64,000 nucleotides of DNA from Pseudanabaena sp. M53BS1SP1A06MG (GTDB lineage Bacteria; Cyanobacteriota; Cyanobacteriia; Pseudanabaenales; Pseudanabaenaceae). Shown piece after piece: positions 57,759-64,000 of the stretch. The stretch's first letter is position 1, and each line of letters begins with the position of its first letter. The notes below the pieces were generated by a model. The model was given only the letters and a program-made list of their open reading frames with translations, was not told the DNA's origin and did not search any database. Where the stretch lies: assembly GCA_020404105.1 (NCBI GenBank), contig JADBWH010000013.1, forward strand, positions 56,716 through 120,715, given 5' to 3'. The translations under genes and the position numbers were made by a program.

Positions 57759-59234
57759 CTAGGCTAAAGGTAAAATCCCTAGATTTATTATTTTGTTTCG
57801 TAAAGCATAGAAAAGATTATTAGTGTTTTCTTTATCTGTAATTGACGCTTTATCAGCAAAAGCTATATCGCTATAAGCAATAACTGCGGTGTTTTCCATA
57901 GCTTTTAAAAACATTTTCATTTCATCTAGACTAGGCTTTACATTACAATCAATAATTTGATGTAACGCAAATTTACAATCTTCTATATTTCTAACTGTAA
58001 ACACCTTAGGTGCGTACTGATAAAAATGCTGCCCGAACATTAAAACTGGTTTTCCTCTAAATAAACCTTCCCATGCCACAGTACCAGTGGCTGTAGCTAC
58101 TGCTAAACATTTTTCTATTAATCGAAATGAGTTAAATGTGCGAGGAATAAGCTTAACTTGTGGAATTTTGAGCAAATCAGTATAGAAATTTTTATTTCTA
58201 CATTCCCATGTTTGCCAAGGATTTTCTTTCACATATAAGTACACATTCTTAGGTAAGAGACTAGCTATCATTTCTACCATCAATATCTGATCGACAAATA
58301 CTCCTGCCATTGGTGATGTAGTGCATTCTGGTTGATAATGAAGTGCTAGATATATGTATTTTTGCTGTAAATCTGGATCACTTGCATTCCTGTCATATAC
58401 ATCAAATAGAGTTTTTATTTCTCTGCTTTTTTGGAAATGTTTTATCCTATTTGTGAATCTATGGACTAGGTTTTGCAAATCAATAAATTGTTTTAAAGTA
58501 CGAAACGGATTTTTGATTTTCTCTAATAAATATTCAGAGATAAGTTTTAATGAGTCTTGTACTACAAATTGTGGGATGTCTTCTGTGTACCAAGGAATGG
58601 GATCTTTCTCTTTGCAAGTCTGAAAATCATAATGCTCTCTAAACCTTTCTGACAGAACAACTTCTGTAGGTTGTTGACTCATTATTTCTTGATAAGCTTT
58701 TACAATCTCTAAAGCTGGCTCTGTATCTAAGTCTGTACTAATAAATGAGACACCATTAATAGTAGAGTAAGTAATTAATAAGGTGGGAATATTTTTGAGC
58801 TTACATAGCTTATAAATAATAAAATCATATACTTCGTGAGGAATACCAGATGCTAGAAACAATCCAATACTGTCTTCCTTTAAGACATGATGCCAATACC
58901 GCAAATGCTTTAAGTATAAATACTTCCTTTCCTCATAGTTATCTAGACGTAATCTATCCATCATTTTTAATACTATAGATTCGCAGTCTCTCATTTTAGA
59001 AATTATATTTTCATCTAAAGGAGTGATTTTAGACCATTCAACATTAGAATATTCGCCTTTAGCTATTTCATGATAATCGTAGACAACGACATTTGTATGT
59101 GATGGGAAATTTTCTGGCTGTGAATCTGCACAAGCAAAAGTATGGCATTTAGAAAATTTAAATTCCTCAATGATTTTAATTAAAGACTGGTTAAGACTAG
59201 GATTATAGAAAAATCCATTGAAAATGATCTTCAT
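57759..59234 (-). CDS. Capsule polysaccharide-type GT-B protein
   Basis: The 491-residue protein has a C-terminal half like capsule-synthesis transferases: YIYLALHYQPECTTSPMAGV, NVYLYVKENPWQTWECRN, then AVATATGTVAWEGLFRGKPV and LMFGQHFYQYAP. This signature is common in proteins that act on surface glycans with nucleotide-sugar donors. The N-terminal half is unlike known domains. It lies 110 bases before the 609-residue GT-B-like gene. Low G+C. Confidence 0.7.
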   Translation of the reverse strand: MKIIFNGFFYNPSLNQSLIKIIEEFKFSKCHTFACADSQPENFPSHTNVVVYDYHEIAKGEYSNVEWSKITPLDENIISKMRDCESIVLKMMDRLRLDNYEERKYLYLKHLRYWHHVLKEDSIGLFLASGIPHEVYDFIIYKLCKLKNIPTLLITYSTINGVSFISTDLDTEPALEIVKAYQEIMSQQPTEVVLSERFREHYDFQTCKEKDPIPWYTEDIPQFVVQDSLKLISEYLLEKIKNPFRTLKQFIDLQNLVHRFTNRIKHFQKSREIKTLFDVYDRNASDPDLQQKYIYLALHYQPECTTSPMAGVFVDQILMVEMIASLLPKNVYLYVKENPWQTWECRNKNFYTDLLKIPQVKLIPRTFNSFRLIEKCLAVATATGTVAWEGLFRGKPVLMFGQHFYQYAPKVFTVRNIEDCKFALHQIIDCNVKPSLDEMKMFLKAMENTAVIAYSDIAFADKASITDKENTNNLFYALRNKIINLGILPLA

Positions 59235-59330
59235 CGGAATTTGTTAAGGTGTCTTAAATAGGTAACAATTAAAGATTTGAAATAAACATAGATAATTAAT
59301 TATCTGAATTGAAGTATATCCTTCAATAAC

Positions 59331-61208
59331 TCACTGCTCAAAATCTTTTTGGGTGTTTGACTGAATTTCCCAATAGCGAGCATATTTGCCATCCAGCAAC
59401 AGCAAATCGCCGTGCTTACCACTTTCTACTACTTGTCCGCTATCTAATACTAAAATTTGATCAGCCTGAACAATAGTTGAGAGTCGATGTGCCACTACGA
59501 GTAATGTGCGATCACGACCAAACTGATTTAAGGCTTGCTGCACTAGGCGTTCAGTCTCGCTATCGAGTGCACTGGTTGCTTCATCTAGGATCAAAACTTC
59601 AGGTTGCTTGAGTATAGCACGTGCTAATGCGATCCTTTGCCTCTGCCCACCTGAAAGTCGATAGCCACGTTCTCCAACTATAGTTTCATAGCCATGGGGC
59701 ATTGATTCGATAAAGTTTTGAGCTTGAGCTTGGCTTGCAGCTTCTCTAACTTCAGCATCTGTAGCTTGAGGTAACCCATAACGAATATTTTCCAGAATAC
59801 TTTGATTGAAAATAAAAGTGTCTTGGCTTACTACCCCGAGTCTTTCCCTCCAACTCTCTTTATTGTAAGAACGCAAATCACATCCATCTACTAAAATCCC
59901 CCCTGATGTCGGTTCATACAAGCCAATTAGAAGATCTACAATAGAGGACTTGCCCGAACCTGACTCTCCTACTAAAGCTATTAAAGATTTTTTTGGTAAT
60001 TGAAATGAGACATCTAAGAGAACTGGATGTGATGCTTCATCATACTGTAAACATATACTATCAAAACTAATTTGAGATTTTAGTCTCTCAAACTTTTTGC
60101 CCTCTAAATGGTTCAGGATTTGAAAGTTAGGTTGTAAAATGGCATCCAATCGAAGAATTCTTCCTGAATTTTCAGCAATGTTATTTAAGGTCGCTGCTAT
60201 TAATTGGATCTGAGCTGATAGGCGATTTAGAGATAAAATAAATGTGGCAATCATTGGCAATACTGAGCCTTCCTCTTGACTCAGCATAAACGAACCAGCA
60301 ATCAATAGAGCTGCAATGACTAAAATTGTTAGGGCACTGTTAATAGGTGCTAGCAAAGACATTAAGCGTACTTGCTGCTTTAGAAATGCTAGTACATGTT
60401 GTTGTTGTTGTTTAACTCTATTGATTGTGGCAACTTGACGACCAAAGGTATGTACAACTCTCAGAGCTTGGATGTTTTCAACAATCTCTTGAGAGGCTTC
60501 TACATTAGCATGAGATAGCTTGATAGAAGTTTCTGTAATACGAGGTAGTAGCCAACGTTGTAGAAATATCAGGGCTGTAAATGCAAGTAAAGCTACAGCA
60601 GATAGGCGTACAGAAATAGTAATTACTGTTGTTGAATAAGCAAATACTAAAAGTATCGCAGTAAGCAGTTGGTTATAGTATCTAATTTGAACATCAACTG
60701 AAGGTCCTGCTTGTCCGACGTAGCTAGTCAAATCTCCTATCTTATATCGACTGGCAAAGGGGAAACTAAAGCTTAAAATACGTGTAAATACAACTTCTGT
60801 CATTTGAGCATTGATCTTTGCAGCTAAGTCACCTGCGGCGATTTGGCTCAAGTAAGACATTATGCTACGCGCTAACTGTAAGACTACAATTAGACTAATT
60901 AGAATGGAGAAAACTGTTTGATTATTCCATGTCCATATGGTGTTGAGCCAAGGCAATGCTGACTTAATTTGATTAGGTAGTGCGGGTAGCTGGTTTCCTT
61001 GCAAAACTCCTAATGACAAAAAAATTATTCCAAACGTCGCAGTTTCTAAAACCGCAGATAAAGTGTTTCCTAGGAGAGTCAGTAGTAGCAACTGCCGATT
61101 AAGAGCTATTGCTTCCCAAATTTGCTTGTATGATGGAGTATTCCAACTAGATAGCCATCGGTTAAGCCATTTTTGCTTAACTATTTTATTTAGTTCGCTA
61201 GAAATCAC
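59331..61208 (-). CDS. ABC exporter, MsbA-like (fused permease and ATPase)
   Basis: The 625-residue protein has an N-terminal six-helix transmembrane domain (about 30-340) and a C-terminal ATPase. Walker A is GESGSGKSSIVDLL, then YRLSGGQRQRIALARAILKQ (signature) and EVLILDEATSAL (Walker B). It resembles MsbA/HepA half-transporters that flip lipid-linked glycans or export polysaccharide across the plasma membrane. The start is GTG at 61208. It lies inside the leftward glycan run, downstream of pseI. Confidence 0.9.
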   Translation of the reverse strand: MISSELNKIVKQKWLNRWLSSWNTPSYKQIWEAIALNRQLLLLTLLGNTLSAVLETATFGIIFLSLGVLQGNQLPALPNQIKSALPWLNTIWTWNNQTVFSILISLIVVLQLARSIMSYLSQIAAGDLAAKINAQMTEVVFTRILSFSFPFASRYKIGDLTSYVGQAGPSVDVQIRYYNQLLTAILLVFAYSTTVITISVRLSAVALLAFTALIFLQRWLLPRITETSIKLSHANVEASQEIVENIQALRVVHTFGRQVATINRVKQQQQHVLAFLKQQVRLMSLLAPINSALTILVIAALLIAGSFMLSQEEGSVLPMIATFILSLNRLSAQIQLIAATLNNIAENSGRILRLDAILQPNFQILNHLEGKKFERLKSQISFDSICLQYDEASHPVLLDVSFQLPKKSLIALVGESGSGKSSIVDLLIGLYEPTSGGILVDGCDLRSYNKESWRERLGVVSQDTFIFNQSILENIRYGLPQATDAEVREAASQAQAQNFIESMPHGYETIVGERGYRLSGGQRQRIALARAILKQPEVLILDEATSALDSETERLVQQALNQFGRDRTLLVVAHRLSTIVQADQILVLDSGQVVESGKHGDLLLLDGKYARYWEIQSNTQKDFEQ

Positions 61209-61430
61209 TATAAAAATTCTTAACCTTTTTTATATTCAAGCTTTAATCTTCATTCAATACTTCGGACAATTTTTTAACAAATCTATAAGGCTTGCAGGGC
61301 AATATTTTGACTTAATTGGCTGTTGGCTCAAAAGCTAACGGTAATTTAAATAAAGACCAAAACATTAGCCCTATACAGGATCGGTGATACAAGGCTTTTA
61401 AACTATCCGAAGTATTGTTAATCTTAAGAC

Positions 61431-62483
61431 TTAAACTAACAAATTCCATGTTACAGCAGTGCCAGCCTTTACATCATGCTTTATTGTTTTACCCAGTAAA
61501 ATATCATAATACTTTGGTGATAATCCCTTACCTGGTCTGATTGCTTTTAAGTTATTCATCGTAAATATATCACCTGCCTTCATGTCTTTTGCAATATACA
61601 GGCTGCGCCTAAATACTATTGATTTCTTTTCCTCTTCTGTTGCGCCATAGCTGATTCTACCTAATGATTGCCATGCTCTCTCAGTTTCAATCACTAATTG
61701 TTGCATTTCTTCTGGCTCCATCGAGAATGTCGAGTCTACACCGCCGTCCGCACGCCGCAGAGTAAAATGCTTTTCAATAACTGTTGCACCTAAGGCAACA
61801 CTGGCAACAGATACGCCTATGCCCATTGTGTGATCGGAGAGTCCAACTTGAATATCGAAAAGATCTCGTAGGTGGGGGATAGTCAGAATGTTTGTATTAT
61901 CTGGTGTAGCTGGATAGGTACTGGTACATTTCAGCAAAATAATGTCTTCACAGCCTGATTCTCTTGCAGTTCTGACGGTTTCATCTAGCTCTGCGACAGT
62001 TGCCATGCCTGTAGAAATAATAATGGGTTTACCAGTACTGGCAACTTTGCGAATAAGGGGTAAGTCGGTATTCTCAAAAGAAGCGATTTTGTAGCAAGGC
62101 ACATCTAAGGATTCAAGAAAATCAACGGCGGTGGCATCAAAGGGTGTACTAAAACCGATAATTCCTAGTTCTTGGCAGCGATCGAATATGGGTTTATGCC
62201 ATTCCCAAGGAGTATAGGCTTGTTGATAGAGGTTATAGAGAGAGTTTCCTTTCCAGAGGCTATTCGGATCATTAATAAAAAATTCTCCTTCGCTAATATC
62301 AAGGGTCATTGTGTCGGCTGTATAGGTCTGAATTTTTAAACCATGCGCTCCCGATCGCGCTGCCGCTTCCACAATTTCCAATGCTCTCTCTAGAGATTGA
62401 TTATGATTGCCCGACATCTCCGCAATTACAAAAGGGGGATACTCCTTACCAATTTTTCTGCCTTGGATTTCAATTGTCTTCAC
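61431..62483 (-). CDS. pseI: Pseudaminic acid synthase (NeuB family)
   Basis: PseI condenses a 6-deoxy-diacetamido-altrose with phosphoenolpyruvate to make the nonulosonic acid pseudaminic acid. The 350-residue protein has the TIM barrel (PPFVIAEMSGNHNQSLERAL, then GLKIQTYTADTMT) and the C-terminal antifreeze-like SAF domain (RRSLYIAKDMKAGDIFTMNN, then LKAIRPGKGLSP). The wording IAEMSGNHNQSLE is the PseI rather than sialic acid NeuB form. GTG at 62483 is chosen because GGAAGG lies five bases upstream; a TTG at 62510 would overlap the next gene. No pseB, C, F, G or H was found nearby, so other steps must be encoded elsewhere. Confidence 0.88.
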   Translation of the reverse strand: MKTIEIQGRKIGKEYPPFVIAEMSGNHNQSLERALEIVEAAARSGAHGLKIQTYTADTMTLDISEGEFFINDPNSLWKGNSLYNLYQQAYTPWEWHKPIFDRCQELGIIGFSTPFDATAVDFLESLDVPCYKIASFENTDLPLIRKVASTGKPIIISTGMATVAELDETVRTARESGCEDIILLKCTSTYPATPDNTNILTIPHLRDLFDIQVGLSDHTMGIGVSVASVALGATVIEKHFTLRRADGGVDSTFSMEPEEMQQLVIETERAWQSLGRISYGATEEEKKSIVFRRSLYIAKDMKAGDIFTMNNLKAIRPGKGLSPKYYDILLGKTIKHDVKAGTAVTWNLLV

Positions 62484-62502
62484 GATCGCCTTCCGTGTTA
62501 AA

Positions 62503-63285
62503 TCATTCAATAGGGTTGATACCTTGAGCGCGTAGTTGTGCTAACAACTTTTGAGTAAGCTGGCGCTCTTGTTCTAAAAGAGACTCTGTTTGCTCGGCTC
62601 GTTGCTGTGCTTGCTCAGCTTGTTGCTGTGCTTGTTTGGCAATCTCTATATCAGTAGGTAACAAAGATCCGTCCAGTGTTGCCCACCGTAACCAAGTAGT
62701 AGTGGTGTCGAAATACAAACCATACCAATACACCAATGCTAAACCAAGTTGCTGACTAATTAGCCGTCCTTGTGCATCGGGAATTATTGGCTCATAACCA
62801 CGATCCTTAATAGAAAAACCTGCAAAATCGTTGGGGTTGAAGGGATCGAACCAAAAATACTCTGGTACTCGCAATCGTTTTTGGTAAATCTCTTTTTTCT
62901 GGTGCTTATCTGATATTGCCGTGCTTGTAGATAGCAATTCAATTACTACATCAGGTCCTTTACCTTCCTCCCATATCACCCAACTTTTGCGTTCTCCTCT
63001 CGGTACATCTAGCGCCACAAATACATCGGGTCCGCGAAAATCATGGTTTTTGACTTGATTGGGACTAAAGTAAACAAACATATTACCCGCTACATAAGCC
63101 TCACGGTTTGCCAGCCAAGATGATAAGGGATTCACGAGCAAATCCATCTGTAGTTTATGACGAGCTGTTTCCATTGGTATACCATCATCGCAAGGTAATT
63201 GATCTTGGGTAGGAGGAATCTCAATTTCTGGCAAATTGTCCAACTTTGGTAAATTGTCTAGGTCAAGTAATACAGTTTCAGTCAT
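62503..63285 (-). CDS. Uma2 family (DUF820) endonuclease-fold protein
   Basis: The 260-residue protein has the Uma2/DUF820 restriction-endonuclease-like core: NMFVYFSPNQVKNHDFRGPD, VFVALDVPRGERKSWVIWEE and KGPDVVIELLSTSTAISDKH (PD...E-x-L), then KKEIYQKRLRVPEYFWFDPF. A C-terminal Gln/Glu-rich coiled coil (about 215-250; QQQAEQAQQRAEQTE) is common in this multicopy cyanobacterial family, whose role is unsettled. It lies 20 bases upstream of pseI on the same strand. It is probably not part of the glycan pathway. Confidence 0.85.
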   Translation of the reverse strand: MTETVLLDLDNLPKLDNLPEIEIPPTQDQLPCDDGIPMETARHKLQMDLLVNPLSSWLANREAYVAGNMFVYFSPNQVKNHDFRGPDVFVALDVPRGERKSWVIWEEGKGPDVVIELLSTSTAISDKHQKKEIYQKRLRVPEYFWFDPFNPNDFAGFSIKDRGYEPIIPDAQGRLISQQLGLALVYWYGLYFDTTTTWLRWATLDGSLLPTDIEIAKQAQQQAEQAQQRAEQTESLLEQERQLTQKLLAQLRAQGINPIE

Positions 63286-63325
63286 AATTGCCTCCTTGTT
63301 GAGCGATCGCTATTTGTAGATTAGC

Positions 63326-63836
63326 TTAAATACCGATTTCTAATTTTCCTAATGCGATCAAACTGTCTAAATCTTCCGTTGCTGTGGGTAAATAAAGGGC
63401 GATGACTTGCCGCACCTCTGACAAATCTTTCTCCGAGGCTAAGCCTAACATCCGACTCAACATCGGCAAGATCTTGGGTGCGACTGGCAGACAACTTCAT
63501 CAGGACTAAATAGGGCAGAGCGATCACGGGCATTTTATCTGGGCTATAGTTCGGCTTTGATAGTGCCGCATCAACCCAGTCGTCTTCTGCTTCTAGCACA
63601 TCTAACGCGGTATTATCCGATAATTGCCACTGACTACCAGCAATACTTAACTCACCGATTTTCTTGGCTTGAGCATTTATTAAATCCTGATAGATTAAAT
63701 TTTTATCATTAGCTTTAATCAAAATACCAATATCTAATGTCATCCTTTCTGGCATAGCCGAGTTGCTACGCCGCCAACAACTACAAATGGGGCAGATTTT
63801 AAAACTGATTGTAGGCTATTCACTGGATAACTCCAT
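63326..63836 (-). pseudogene. Nucleotidyltransferase-like gene with frameshifts
   Basis: The pieces of one protein lie in different frames. NSLQSVLKSAPFVVVGGVAT is near the start (GG-x-A of a nucleotidyltransferase fold). MTLDIGILIKANDKNLIYQD continues to LMKLSASRTQDLAD in a second frame. LSRMLGLASEKDLSEVRQVI to GKLEIGI and a stop at 63326 is in a third. The breaks fall near 63757 and 63461. The catalytic pattern DxD appears as DIG, so the second Asp is lost as well. It resembles cyanobacterial nucleotidyltransferase-like proteins; an exact family was not assigned. Confidence 0.7.
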
Positions 63837-63869
63837 GTACGCTTTTGCAAAAAAGTTAGTGGGAGCATC

Positions 63870-64000
63870 TCAATTAGGCACTGAGTAAATATACTTAGAA
63901 GAATAGAAGTAGCCATTGAGATAAGCGCAACGATGTCTCAAAACTTGAGCAACATTGTTTTTATTCCACTGAGCACCCGAAATCTTGACCCGACGACCAA
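63870..64000 (-). CDS. C-terminal part of an unidentified ORF entering from the right edge
   Basis: A minus-strand frame runs from the window edge to a stop at 63870-63872 and encodes GRRVKISGAQWNKNNVAQVL, then RHRCAYLNGYFYSSKYIYSV. The pattern GAQW...N...VL..R.AYLNG resembles the C-terminus of some transposases, for instance of the ISKra4 kind. That is a weak suggestion based on 42 residues. Confidence 0.35.
   Translation of the reverse strand, partial: GRRVKISGAQWNKNNVAQVLRHRCAYLNGYFYSSKYIYSVPN

Noticed and set aside
62484..62510. TTG start of pseI overlapping the Uma2 gene
   Set aside because: A GTG at 62483 has a good ribosome-binding site and gives the normal family N-terminus.
63321..63755. 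Intact 144-residue gene
   Set aside because: The C-terminal third is out of frame compared with the continuing conserved sequence in another frame; annotated as a pseudogene.

Overview
The window is cyanobacterial chromosome. Evidence: photosystem I subunit PsaE, an Flv1-type flavodiiron protein, NdhB, ferredoxin-type nitrate reductase NarB behind an Nrt nitrate ABC transporter, several cyanobacteria-restricted hypothetical families, and very frequent HIP1-like GCGATCGC octamers. Gene content and the many hairpin repeats suggest a Pseudanabaena-like filamentous lineage; that placement is an inference and was not checked.

Layout. 1-5348: end of the nitrate assimilation operon (nrtB tail, nrtD, nrtC, narB), with a heptanucleotide repeat between nrtD and nrtC. 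5373-9270: a GH94-type phosphorylase carrying an in-frame palindromic repeat, then a patch of mobile debris (a MITE, an inverted pair of ~97 bp hairpin repeats, a transposase remnant) around a small membrane protein. 9270-12386: dnaB interrupted by two inteins. 12562-24850: housekeeping and conserved genes on both strands (degenerate site-2-protease-like protein, sugar transferase, holA, aroB, infC, lipoprotein, methyltransferase, L,D-transpeptidase, psaE, mutM), with a HicB fragment. 24850-32086: flv1, ppsA, ndhB, with several MITE-like palindromes. 32385-38836: DUF29 gene, a possible RAD52-like annealing protein, a Bax1-like DUF790 nuclease, mutS, then a degenerate EAL protein. 38842-43662: unknown membrane protein, O-antigen ligase, groEL and groES with a CIRCE operator. 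44069-62483: a large surface-glycan island with rmlB, rmlA, FkbM and GT2 genes rightward, then a leftward run of methyltransferases, a sugar aminotransferase, NDP-sugar epimerase, several glycosyltransferases, an ABC exporter and pseI. 62503-64000: Uma2 protein, a multiply frameshifted nucleotidyltransferase-like pseudogene and a partial ORF at the edge.

How genes work together. The Nrt proteins import nitrate, which NarB reduces to nitrite. RmlA and RmlB make dTDP-4-keto-6-deoxyglucose, which the aminotransferase and glycosyltransferases could use; PseI makes a nonulosonic acid; the ABC exporter and O-antigen ligase could export and attach the glycan. The O-antigen ligase, an unknown membrane protein and a membrane-anchored degenerate EAL domain are overlapping or nearly abutting genes and could be a c-di-GMP-controlled glycan module.

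The most notable items are the two inteins in dnaB, MITEs whose ends match an IS982-type remnant in the same window, a repeat inserted in frame in a phosphorylase gene, the EAL/ligase module, and a putative RAD52-like protein next to a Bax1-like nuclease. No tRNA, rRNA, CRISPR array or riboswitch was recognised.
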